Program-made: the position numbers and the translations under genes
Notes under the pieces: model-generated
The model's input: only the letters and a program-made list of their open reading frames with translations
Database searches by the model: none
What the model was told of the DNA's origin: nothing
Shown here: one piece after another, positions 1-8,459 of the stretch
Position numbering within the stretch: the stretch's first letter is position 1
How the letters are laid out: every line of letters begins with the position of its first letter
DNA from: Phoronis ovalis
Lineage: Eukaryota > Phoronida > Phoronidae
Direction of reading: 5' to 3'
Length of the DNA: 13,462 nt
Assembly: GCA_028565635.1 (NCBI GenBank)
Contig: JAOXYB010038039.1
Location: forward strand, 1 to 13,462

Positions 1-131
1 ATAACTTTGCTTAATACCGATTCATTGTAAAGCTATTCTTCAATTTTAACTATACGATTCTTTTAAATATTTTGCTGATCATTTAATTTAAACTTATTTC
101 TCAGACAGTTTAAAATAGTGAAGTGATTACT

Positions 132-219
132 ATGCCGGTCATCATGATGTACTCCTGCAGATCAAATGTTATGCTAACCTTACTGTGCCTTGCTGGGTCG
201 CAGTTGGAAGTTATACAAG
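132..219 (+). CDS. Exon 1: start codon and signal peptide of Ig/sushi/F-type lectin protein
   Basis: This exon starts the gene's reading frame. It encodes about 29 residues: a short polar start (MPVIMMYSCRSN), a hydrophobic core (VMLTLLCLAG) and a polar end (SQLEVIQ), which is the layout of a secretory signal peptide. An in-frame TAA at 111-113 limits the frame upstream. ATG 132 is the first in-frame start, but ATGs at 144 and 147 would give an equally good signal peptide. The donor is CAAG|GTAATT with GT at 220-221, and the exon ends in phase 1. A possible acceptor, TTTCTCAG, ends at 104, so 105-131 may be 5' UTR in an internal exon with the true transcription start outside the window. The next exon (1757) completes the split codon as GTT. 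The signal peptide is a clear reading; the exact start is uncertain. Confidence 0.72.
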
Positions 220-1756
220 GTAATTTTATATGTGAGTTGCTTAAATGTACCTGACTGTTGTAAATTAATACATTGATGCTGCTTGTAGTATAAGATTGGG
301 CATTGAACAACGTTAAAAAAAACCGGCCTTAGTCTAGGTATTGGGCCCCCCCCCCCCCACTTGATTGATTGTATCCATGTTTTGCCCGATTTTTAATAGA
401 ATTTTCCTATATTGTTTTACTCGTTAATCATATTTTAATTTATTTTGTAATATAATTAATTCATTCTTTAGTTGTTTTCCAAAAATATATTTCAAAGATT
501 TTTGAATCAATTTATCAGTAAAATCCAACTCAATTTTTTATGTGAACACATGATAGCTATTTTGTTTTTGCTATAATAACCAAAGTGCAAAAAACGCGAA
601 TAAATAAAGAACGTGAATATTATATCGAGGGATTTACGTGCACCTGCTACCTCTAGTGGGGCTCTAGCTAGCTAGGGACCTCAAAAATCGTACTAAAAAG
701 GCTCATGAATTAAAAAAGAGATCAACCGATCTGGGAAGTTTTATTTGAGAAAGCTGCATTTGGTGTTCAGCCATGTGTGCCCTGGCGGGTTGGAACACCA
801 ACGTGCAAATTATACCTCGGAAAATCCTTCTGGTTATCGGAGAATGGCATTATTCTATATCTTACATGTATTATATTAGAAAACAATAGTGTTCCGAGTT
901 ATGCTCTCCTGTGTATATATACAAAATACTGGTTTGTAATGCGGTAAAATAAAGTCAGAAATATCTGTTGTGACGGGAGGGAAATGGGGGATAGTGAACG
1001 TAGTTCAAAGCAAATGAAATTGTTTTTCCACGAATCACAAGTGCTAAACATCTGCAATCGCGGGTCACGACAGTTACACGACCCTTTCCTACCTGAACAA
1101 TAATAACTATTCATAAACAGGTTTTACACAACCTGTCATAGTCTACACTCCAAGAAGAAAATTATATTGGATGGCCATTCAGAATGGTTACAGCATACTC
1201 CAGGAATCTGCGATGGAGTGTTATTTATCATAATTTCATTCTGGAAATATTCTATCTGAAACGGAAATGGAGGGGGTAGGGGAAAGTATTCAATCTCATT
1301 GCACAGAAGTAAAAAATGATAATCTGACTGCACAAACGAAATTATTGCGACCGTAAAACACGGAAATAAAACATATAGTGTATATCACGTTTCACGGACC
1401 GAAATAAGATCAAATAAAATTCAACGAACTCCCGACATGCATTTTGATAATCGGCTATCGATAATCAGCAATTTATCGGCAAACCAATGAAATGTTAGGG
1501 AGATTACACGATTTCATAATTAAAAAACACTGTAATCATGAAAATAATATTTTATAAACACGGCTTCCTTTTTAAACAGGCAACCTTTATGTGGAGTGAT
1601 TTATTGACTGACATCTGTTATGCACTTGACGTTTATAACCGATTGGACTGCTCCTTTAACTTCTAACTGGTGGACCTTAAGATTTTGATTCAATTAAATA
1701 TCAACATATTTGCTTACTATCCTATCCTAATGTTTCTAACCATAAACAAATATTAG
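220..1756 (+). other. Intron 1 (phase 1)
   Basis: The intron has a GTAATT donor and a TATTAG acceptor and is AT-rich. It holds a C13 run at 346-358 and a small hairpin (TGGTGTTC at 761-768 pairing with GAACACCA at 793-800). Minus-strand ORFs of 65-71 codons at 899-1333 have no recognisable motif. I see no other feature. Confidence 0.7.
346..358. repeat. C13 homopolymer
   Basis: Thirteen C directly preceded by GGG, in intron 1. Its length may be unreliable in the assembly. Confidence 0.9.
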
Positions 1757-1905
1757 TTCCAGAATGCGAGGAAAGGGACTGCACTGCGCTAAGCACAGAT
1801 TTTATTGAACCAGAGTACAAAAGATATACATCTAAAAATATATTTGAGGCTATTGAAGGAGAAAATGTTTTATTGAATTGTCTCGCTACCAAATATGACG
1901 AAAGG
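1757..1905 (+). CDS. Exon 2: N-terminal half of first Ig domain (V-like)
   Basis: The exon follows acceptor TATTAG (ending at 1756) and ends at donor AGG|GTGAGT. It enters in phase 1 and leaves in phase 0. It adds residues 30-79: a short linker with two cysteines (PECEERDC), then a classic Ig A-B strand region in which IEGENVLLNC carries the first core cysteine (residue 71). The G-x-x-V-x-L-x-C spacing is typical of V- or I-set Ig domains. The domain is completed in exon 3, whose first codon is the core Trp, so the 348-bp intron falls inside the Ig fold just before strand C. The ORF is shorter than 60 codons and is recognisable only through splice sites and the motif. The two linker cysteines are unusual and could pair with the extra cysteines of exon 3. 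Confidence 0.8.
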
Positions 1906-2253
1906 GTGAGTCAAACAGTTTAAACAAAAATGGCACTTAAATATAATTCAAATCAGTATTATTTTAGTTCGTGTCATGTTTAACACATAACTTCGTTAAG
2001 AAAATAGAAGAGAAATTGTGTTGCTGATAATTATATGAATACTGTACGTGATATATAAATAGTCAGTGTGCTGTTTAATGCCTTGTTGTAAATAAATACT
2101 TTTTCATTCGCTAACAGATTATTTTGTCAAATTTTATTTGTAAGAATACTATTCATGGTTACAAGATCTTATAACAGTACTTTAAATATTGTATGTTTAG
2201 ATTTTGTTTTGACAAAGACGGTTATTTATTTATCTTATTGCTTTTTATAACAG
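1906..2253 (+). other. Intron 2 (phase 0), inside the first Ig domain
   Basis: A 348-bp AT-rich intron with a strong GTGAGT donor and an acceptor of the form TTTTTATAACAG. No repeat or ORF is recognisable in it. It is the only phase 0 intron in the window. Confidence 0.8.
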
Positions 2254-2461
2254 TGGCCGCTTAGTGTTTGTATCTTCAAGAGTTCCGACATGACGTCTGC
2301 CATGAAATGTACCTATGGCACTCCCACCTCGTGCTTGTCCTCGTGTAATGTTACTGTTTCTCTCAGAAACATCTCGCGAGCTGACGAGATGTTTTATTAC
2401 TGCAATGCAACCGATAATTCATCTCATGGAGCATTAACAGTATTCAGCATGAAAGTCCGTG
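2254..2461 (+). CDS. Exon 3: C-terminal half of first Ig domain
   Basis: Acceptor TTTTTATAACAG ends at 2253 and donor CGTG|GTAAGC has GT at 2462. The exon runs phase 0 to phase 1. It opens with the strand C Trp (WPLSVCIF, residue 80) and ends with the E-F region, where RADEMFYYC matches the Ig D-x-x-x-Y-x-C motif, giving the second core cysteine at residue 129. Strand G follows (GALTVFSMKV). Four further cysteines (VCIF, MKC, TSC, SSC) lie between the core pair, which is more than a normal Ig domain has. N-glycosylation sequons NVT, NIS, NAT and NSS suggest an extracellular, glycosylated domain. Together exons 2 and 3 form a complete 1-1 Ig module. The domain call is solid; the ligand cannot be read from sequence. 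Confidence 0.88.
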
Positions 2462-3313
2462 GTAAGCAGAGTGTTATAACTAAAAACTATACCGCATTGT
2501 TTCTCTTCACAGATCCGACTATATACTGTATGTTACAAATATGAAACAGGCGAAAGCTCTTTTAGTGATTGACATCGCGACTTTCGAATCACGAGCCACG
2601 AGCGCTGTTGATACAGCATAACATGATATTTGCCAGAAATGTTTTCGGCTGTTTTATTGTATACTAGACGGTACCCGTCGTAAACCACATATCTTGATAG
2701 AGATGTAGGTCACGTAGGGCCGAGTTCAGACATGTTCACGTGACTCTCACAGGCAAAAAATAATGATGCAAGAGTTTCAAAAATGCCCCATTAAGTATGA
2801 TACCGTCGACCGATTGACACCAAAATTTGAGAAACCCGAGCCATCGTCGATACCTACGATGTGTGAAAAGATCATGATTCTACATGTAATAGTTGTGAAG
2901 ATGTTTGGTGGAAAGAGTGACAGACAGACAGACAGACATGCAGACGGACACTCGAGATTTAGTAGTATAGATGTGTGGCAAACAAAGCATGAAAGCAATT
3001 TAAAAATTTTATGGGGCAAACTGTGCAAATTTGAAAACAGATTTTTGCGCAATAATGTTTAATTCTAAAAATGGCTGCAGGCACTAAATATCATTATTCA
3101 TCAAATTAGTTTTCGGGTGAATTGGTTATGTTACGGGCACAACTTTGCTTCTTATTTGGTTAGCTTAAATTATCAATGAGACAGAAAGATTGTACGTAAG
3201 TGATTTGAAACAGCTTGACATAAACTACAAAATTTTGTGAAAAATGTTTTGGATTTATTGGTAAGATGTCTGCTCTAGGTCTGCTCCACGGATTACAGAC
3301 GGATATCTAATTG
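2462..3313 (+). other. 5' part of intron 3: non-coding, with a GACA microsatellite
   Basis: The GTAAGC donor is at 2462. The stretch around 2700-3060 differs in composition from the flanks and contains a (GACA)n run at 2919-2938. That kind of run is common inside dispersed repeats of mollusc genomes, but no ends or tRNA-like boxes are visible, so the repeat class is unknown. Overlapping ORFs on both strands at 2763-3062 show no protein motif. Confidence 0.5.
2919..2938. repeat. GACA tetranucleotide microsatellite
   Basis: Nearly five perfect GACA units, followed by imperfect ones (CAGACGGACA). It lies in intron 3. Confidence 0.85.
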
Positions 3314-4165
3314 CATCGGCGGATTTACGGGCAGGCGTGGAAGGCGCGCGCCCCCTTGCCAAGAATTAATTCTGAACTTTAAATTACAAATGTACTTCTA
3401 ACAAATTGTACAAAATATACCTATGAGATTTTATATAAAATACCAAACCTGTATATCATACCATACGCTTTTGTGGTATCAGGTAAGTTGTCACACGCAC
3501 ATTTTCAAGATTTATTTTGAAAACAAAAATAGTTGTTAAATTATATGTCCATTCTCAAGAAGAACCAGCAGCCAATTGGTGGACAATTATCGAAGTGGTT
3601 GATTTGGACTGTGATTTAAAAAATTTTTTGCCGAAGAATTCTCGAAGTAATGTACCGATTACGTTACAGAAATGACAGAAAGATAGACAAAACGGAAACA
3701 TGTTAATTTTACTGTTTATTATTAACCAGTACAATGACAATGCATGCCTCTTTAGTAATTCTAAGCTAACGTGATACAACCTCCATTCCAATACTGAGTA
3801 AAAAATATAAATTCAAAATAATTATACTGAAGTTTTAGGTAAAATCTACAAATAATTAAAAGCTGAATGGGCAGCCCTGCATGTAGACTGACCTCAGTCC
3901 CTCTTGGATAAAATTTGTGATTGTTTTTCTTTAAATTAATTAGTCTTAACAATAATAATTTATGTTTAAATGTATAAAAAGGAGCGTGGCGTGTCATGGA
4001 AAAAGAGTCTCTGAATGCACCAGATTGCAGGAAAACGCACCACATATTCAAAACTTTGGCATGCCTTCCGAACCCCCCTACTTTCGCTTCGCGCCCTGCG
4101 GGCGCTCGCCATCAAATGCCTTTTTCCCCCGCTCCCACTTCAGGAAAATCCTGGATCCGCCACTG
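3314..4165. mobile_element. Possible non-autonomous hAT-like DNA element
   Basis: The right end reads GGATCCGCCACTG (reverse complement CAGTGGCGGATCC), which resembles a hAT-type terminus. The left end reads CATCGGCGGATTTACGG, an imperfect inverted match. TAATTG occurs directly outside both ends (3308-3313 and 4166-4171), and TAATTGCA/TAATTGTA would be a 7 of 8 target duplication. Both ends are GC-rich within AT-rich DNA. No transposase is visible; the ORFs at 3962-4287 are on GC-rich repeat and have no motif. The family is inferred from the ends only. Confidence 0.45.
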
Positions 4166-4179
4166 TAATTGTAAGGTAT

Positions 4180-4260
4180 GTAGGTTACGTTGTACTTCAA
4201 TTCACATACACGTTATGTAAGAGCTCGATCCGCCGCCGCTGTCGAGCTCGCTATGAAACA
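4180..4260 (+). repeat. Direct repeat, copy A
   Basis: This copy starts GTAGGTTACGT, contains ACGTTATGTA and ends CGAGCTCGCTATGAAACA. It matches copy B at 4861-4935 with a few small gaps. The two copies bracket about 600 bp that includes the MITE-like element at 4469-4842. Confidence 0.7.
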
Positions 4261-4468
4261 GATGAAACCTTAAGGCGAACTCAGTAAGGAGCTAAGATGC
4301 TTGCATTAATTTCCCAACTGCTTATAACGCATAAAGTCACGTGTCGTCTTTTAGTTAATGACTAATTATAAGACTAGAATAGTAACTCAAGAGCTATGCT
4401 GCTCGATAAATAATCTAACATAAGATGTTATTACCCGGTTACAAATGAAACACATGAACTACCAGATG

Positions 4469-4842
4469 GAATAGACCATTTGCATGCACTTGAGGGCGCT
4501 TATAGTTAGACCCTTTCAATACCAGCATGCTTTAGTTATACACCAAATTTGTTTTTTTAATCTGACTTTAGAAAAGGTTTAACCGGTGACAATTTAACAA
4601 AATAAAAAATGTTAATAAATAGTTGTTTATGGATTGATATGCTCACAAAAAGGAGGATATTTCTTAGATCAAAGAACATAAGCTTTTGGGGTTTTGGCTC
4701 ACCATGCGAAGGATGCGTTTTATGAATGAATCGCGTGAGCGCACGCAGAACTACGTCATTGTTCATTCACAGAATGCGACATGCTGGGATCGTTTGGGTC
4801 TGAGACTGGTGGCTCCACCAAGTGCATGCAAGTAGTCTATTC
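4469..4842 (-). mobile_element. MITE-like element with about 60-bp terminal inverted repeats
   Basis: The left arm 4469-4530 (GAATAGACCATTTGCATGCA...) is an imperfect inverted copy of the right arm 4779-4842 (...TGCATGCAAGTAGTCTATTC). The arms share GCACTTG, a GGGTCT/AGACCC block and the CATGCTGG motif. The interior is about 250 bp, AT-rich and non-coding. A partial second copy in the opposite orientation lies at 5733-5915, which shows this is a dispersed repeat. No target duplication was resolved. Confidence 0.7.
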
Positions 4843-4860
4843 TGATTACATTGTTGAAAT

Positions 4861-4935
4861 GTAGGTTACGTCATACTCCATTACGCATGCACGTTATGTA
4901 GCTTCGCTACCCCTCTCGAGCTCACTATTAAAACA
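4861..4935 (+). repeat. Direct repeat, copy B
   Basis: This is the second copy of the repeat at 4180-4260. It shares GTAGGTTACGT, GCACGTTATGTA and TCGAGCTCACTAT, but lacks part of the central CCGCCGCCG block. It ends about 110 bp before the exon 4 acceptor. Confidence 0.7.
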
Positions 4936-5046
4936 AATATAAGATCTACGTTAACAGACTTACATTATAGTCACAACCATGCTAGTGTTTGTGTTATAAT
5001 TTTACGAAAAGTAATTTAATAAGATTAATATTTTTCAAATATTTAG

Positions 5047-5190
5047 TGAGAGAGAAAATGTACTTTATAAAACAGTCTGGAAATAAAACAGTTGAAATTG
5101 GCGAGACACTCTTTCTGTATTGTGCCGTTGCTAGCTACCCAACTGCAAAATACTACTGGTTTAGGAACGGGCTACCAATCACAAGTACAG
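5047..5190 (+). CDS. Exon 4: N-terminal half of second Ig domain (I-set/C2-like)
   Basis: Acceptor CAAATATTTAG ends at 5046 and donor TACAG|GTAAAG starts at 5191. The exon is 144 nt and symmetric (phase 1-1). The split codon with exon 3 reads GTG (Val). It encodes residues 149-196: a linker with an NKT sequon, then VEIGETLFLYC with the strand B cysteine (residue 174), and AKYYWFRNGLPI with the strand C Trp (186) and the typical W-x-R/K-N-G turn. It stops just after strand C', so the Ig fold is incomplete without exon 6 (8460-8576), which supplies strands E-G in frame. The PAN exon lies between them. Inverted copies of a MITE-like repeat flank this exon, and a 253-bp foldback begins 20 nt beyond its donor. 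Confidence 0.88.
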
Positions 5191-5210
5191 GTAAAGTGTG
5201 AACATTTCTG

Positions 5211-5463
5211 GAATTATAGTCGGGGAAACAAAAGTCTCCGATAAATGTTTACCTACTTCTTGAATCATCTGAGCGCGAGGAGGCATCCACTAAGGGAATT
5301 TACACCAGTGAACAACAGGTCCAGGAATATAATTCATAGACAGTGAATATAAGACATGTTGTTTATAGGTGTGAATGCCCCTTGAGGGTTCCTCATCAAG
5401 CTCAGATGATTCATAAAGAAAGGTAACATTTATCGGATGCCCATACTGCCCCGACTATAATTC
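5211..5463. mobile_element. 253-bp foldback (MITE-like) just after exon 4
   Basis: The left arm 5211-5316 and right arm 5358-5463 are inverted copies that pair over 106 bp with scattered mismatches around a 41-nt loop. The ends are perfect (GAATTATAGTCGGGG / CCCCGACTATAATTC) and CCGATAAATGTT and GAATCATCTGAGC are shared inside. The termini look like those of a DNA-transposon MITE; no target duplication is certain. It begins 20 nt after the exon 4 donor. Confidence 0.85.
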
Positions 5464-5732
5464 TGACAATGAGAATGCAGTTAGCCGGCAGTTCTCAACT
5501 GAAAACGGGCTGTTTCACAAAACAGTATCACTGTATGTGTGAATTTTATATTAGGAATTGCGAACCGGAGTCAAGATTTATTACTCATAGATGCTGAAAT
5601 ACGGTAATCACTAGACTCTGTGAAAGAACTCGCTAGATCGTTGCAATAAAATAAACTCAACAAAATGCCAGGTATTGCATATTTATGTTAAATTGTATGT
5701 GTCTCTGTTGAGAAGTTGTAGCAGTGAGTTCT

Positions 5733-5915
5733 GTTTTTGTGAGCATGTCAATACATACAAAATATTTATTAATATTTTTTTACATTGTTAACTTTTCACT
5801 GTTTAAGATTTTTCTAAAGTCATATTTAAAAGAAAATCAAGTAACTAAATAACAAAAGGATGCTGAAATCGAGAGGGTCTGAGTGTGGCGCCCTCAAGTG
5901 CATGTAAATAGTATG
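5733..5915 (+). mobile_element. Truncated second copy of the 4469-4842 repeat, inverted
   Basis: Read forward, this segment follows the reverse complement of 4469-4652 almost throughout. Shared blocks are TTTTTGTGAGCAT, TTTATTAA, TTTTCTAAAGTCA, a GGGTCT block and GCGCCCTCAAGTGCATG. The other half of the element is missing. Together with the first copy it flanks exon 4 in opposite orientation. Confidence 0.72.
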
Positions 5916-6608
5916 TTAATGTGTATCAGTATCCCTCTACATAACTGCTATGCATAATTGCCCTCATATATACCAAGACCGTGGTGGCATTATAATCTTC
6001 TGTTAGCTGTAAATATATAGGTGTAATATCTTTATTAAAACTATGTTTTTTGTTACGGTATTGGTACCAAACCGCGTTGCAAGGCATATTTTGCTAAGTG
6101 GACAGCGACTTTTACATTTGGCTGAATACCTCCAAAACAAGTCATTAAACTAAACAGTTGCAATCACGTAAAATGTTTATCGTTATATACTTTGGTTTTT
6201 TTCTACTAAATATCCCTTTCTTGCAACAAAAAAGTCTATTTTATGCGAATATAGCAAAAAGAGCAACTTTTTAATGATTTATAACCTGTTTCTTCAAGCC
6301 CAATAAGGAATTTTTGAATTAGCGGATTTCGTTGCAACTTCATATGTGAGTAATATTTCGTATATGTAAAGACAAATTTAGTTTTTCACCAACACACTAC
6401 TTTTAGCATATCATTATGACGGTATTTTTATTCTGAAGCCATTAGTACAAAATTTAGTTGTCATGACAACCAATTATTTTGACTTTTGCAAAAATGTTGA
6501 CTTTAGTTTGATTTTTGTTTCTCACCGAACTAACCGGGCTTACACAAATGTTAACGTGTTTCTGCATATGCAATTTTATTTCCAGTCACGAAAACTCAAG
6601 TGTTGTAA
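5916..6608 (+). other. Part of intron 4: no recognised feature
   Basis: AT-rich non-coding sequence. A 62-codon ORF at 6463-6651 runs into the left arm of the next foldback and has no domain pattern. Confidence 0.6.
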
Positions 6609-7287
6609 GGCTAAGCCGGACCCTCGGCAGTGTTTAAATAAAAATTCGTGACAAATCCGCATTACATTTTTTTCACTCAAAAGAGGTGTTTTCTAAAACT
6701 TTAACATTCAAGCTATGTCACAATGGTATTTTCAAACTATTGTGTAAAATGTATGAAATTTAATTAGCGTTTAATTACACCCTATGAAAATCGTTAGGTA
6801 CACCCTACAGGAAAACTCAGTAAATAAAAATTCAGGCAAACTAGTTTTTTAACAACTAATCAACACTCACATAATTTGTTTTGACTATTTTAAAATTGTA
6901 CCCGGGATTTTGATTATACAATGAATTTAGTGTTTTTAGCAAATAAATAAATTATCTTTTTTTTGACACTAATCAATAATTCAAAGATTATTCACAGTAT
7001 TTACAATTCGGTCAAAACAAATGATGGAAGTATCGTTTACTTCTTTAAAAACGTAGTTAGCTCCAATTTAGAACCGCAGGATTTTGCTGTAGGATGTACC
7101 TAATGATTTTTATGAGATATCATAAAAAGTTAATTAAATTTTGTGCGATGCATACACAAGTCTAAAAATATCACCATAACATAGCATGAATGTTAAAGTT
7201 TCAGAAAACATTTATTTTATATGAAAAAAATGTAACGCGGATATTTCATGAATTTTTATTTAAACGGTGACGGGGGTCCGACTTAGC
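6609..7287. mobile_element. 679-bp symmetric foldback element upstream of the PAN exon
   Basis: The left arm 6609-6811 and right arm 7086-7287 are inverted copies: GGCTAAGCCGGACCC against GGGGGTCCGACTTAGC at the tips, then AATTTTTATTTAAAC, AAAAAAATGTAA, TTGAATGTTAAAGTT-like blocks and CTGTAGG-TGTACCTAA. Weaker pairing continues inward (TTTGTTTTGAC, TTAGTG) to a loop near 6948. The arms keep the same register over 300 bp, so there are few net indels. It looks like a foldback transposon; no transposase ORF or clear target duplication is seen. Confidence 0.8.
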
Positions 7288-7738
7288 ATTAATCATTTTT
7301 ATGAGAAGTTTTGTAGCCCCTCAGTGATGAAACCAAGTACATATTTTAATGGAAGCTATATGCTATATGCATGTCCTCCTAACTTGAAAAAATGAGTGAA
7401 ATTGGTCTGTTGCATGTAATGTGCAAGGAGAAGTCAAATAATTCTGTAGTTAATTTTGTAGTTACTTCCCGAACTACTGAACTTTTTGAAGACAAGAATT
7501 GTACAGCTGTGACCATGGACATTGCTGTATCCTTACTAACCGGGTGTAGATTGTTATTAATTTAGTGATTTTAAATCTTTTTGACTGCTGTATTAATTTT
7601 TTTAAGGGAGACTTACAAAATCTGCCTTTTTTTGTTACAGGTGTTTTCAAATAACATTAAATCTAAATTTTGTAATTGGACACATTATGTACGTTAGCAA
7701 TCATACACAGGGATTGTGGTATCTTTCTGTACTTTTAG
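7288..7738 (+). other. 3' end of intron 4, with small ORF and decoy acceptor
   Basis: The segment contains a 57-codon ORF at 7392-7565, which has no domain I recognise, and a strong acceptor-like site (TTTTTTTGTTACAG) ending at 7640. The PAN frame stays open from 7642 to 7738, so an extended or alternative exon is possible here. Confidence 0.45.
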
Positions 7739-7963
7739 CTGACGCACTGGGCTACATGTATCGTCCTGGAGACTGTTATGGGAACGATTTGTGGGACATC
7801 CATGCTAATAATTCAAATTTGGATGACTGTACATCTCGATGTAATTGGGACAGTCGCTGTGTTGGCTTCGTGTTAAATAATGGCTTCGAATGCTACCCAA
7901 AGTCTCATTCATGTGATTCACCTGATGTCATCAGAGAACCGAGGACTGTGATGTATGACAGAG
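7739..7963 (+). CDS. Exon 5: PAN/apple domain, in-frame cassette between two Ig halves
   Basis: The frame encodes a whole PAN/apple-type module of 75 residues with six cysteines (GDCYGN, LDDC, SRC, SRCVGF, ECYPKS, SHSC). The core pattern L-x-x-C-x-x-x-C then CVGF-(x)n-CYPKS is the family signature. PAN domains usually bind protein or carbohydrate partners outside the cell. Acceptor CTGTACTTTTAG ends at 7738, giving a 225-nt phase 1-1 exon joined to exon 4 through codon GCT; donor GACAGAG|GTATAAT starts at 7964. A stronger-looking acceptor at 7640 leads to an immediate in-frame TAA if joined to exon 4. An internal ATG at 7687 opens a signal-peptide-like stretch ending in ADA. So the exon may be a cassette, an extended exon, or an alternative first exon. 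The domain is sure; the mode of use is not. Confidence 0.75.
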
Positions 7964-8459
7964 GTATAATATTAAAAAGTTAAATTTATATATGTATAAA
8001 TACTTTACTTCCATGTTTTTCAAACGTTTTTCTTAAAAGACGAGCATTTGAAACATTCAAAATACCACATTCCACATTAGGTGGTGTTGACGTTTTCACT
8101 TTTATTCGGGTGCCTTGAAGGAAATTATGTTTTTCTTAAAGTTATTGCGGAAATTCGATTATTTATTCATTATAAGATCAACGGTAAACTGGCAATCGAT
8201 CAAATAAGAGTTTATTTTGAAAATATTATTGTAACTCATAAAGAACGAAAATGGACTCAGTACTCTACAAGCTTCTCCTACTTATAAGAATTCAGCATTT
8301 TGTAATAAAAAAGGCATTTGCAAATTATGATTTTCCAAAACAGTGTTTCAAATAGTCACAATGATCAATCGAATACTATTACGTAAAAGTTATGTAATGT
8401 ACTGTTATGTAACACTAACAACATCAAACTATATTTGGAGTCTTCATTTTCAATTTTAG
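7964..8459 (+). other. Intron 5 (phase 1)
   Basis: A 496-bp AT-rich intron between the PAN exon and the second half of Ig2. The open stretch at 8081-8287 starts at GTG, not ATG, and shows no domain pattern, so I take it as chance. Confidence 0.7.

Noticed and set aside
110-1333. Minus-strand ORFs of 65-71 codons over exon 1 and intron 1
   Set aside because: No motif, AT-rich content, and the + strand signal-peptide exon explains 132-219.
2700-3060. tRNA-derived SINE
   Set aside because: No convincing A and B box or terminal repeat could be found by eye.
2763-3062. Overlapping ORFs on both strands (91-99 codons)
   Set aside because: They sit on a GACA-containing repeat; no domain pattern and no splice-phase match to the gene.
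3555-4287. Several ORFs on both strands within the putative transposon
   Set aside because: Three overlapping frames of the same GC-rich repeat are open; none looks like a transposase or a host exon.
4557-4766. Minus-strand 69-codon ORF
   Set aside because: It lies inside the MITE-like element and has no motif.
6463-6651. 62-codon ORF with an acceptor-like TTTATTTCCAG
   Set aside because: The only donor would leave an exon of about 19 nt, the peptide has no domain, and it overlaps the foldback arm.
8081-8287. 68-codon open frame in intron 5
   Set aside because: It starts at GTG, is AT-rich, and has no motif or supporting splice sites.
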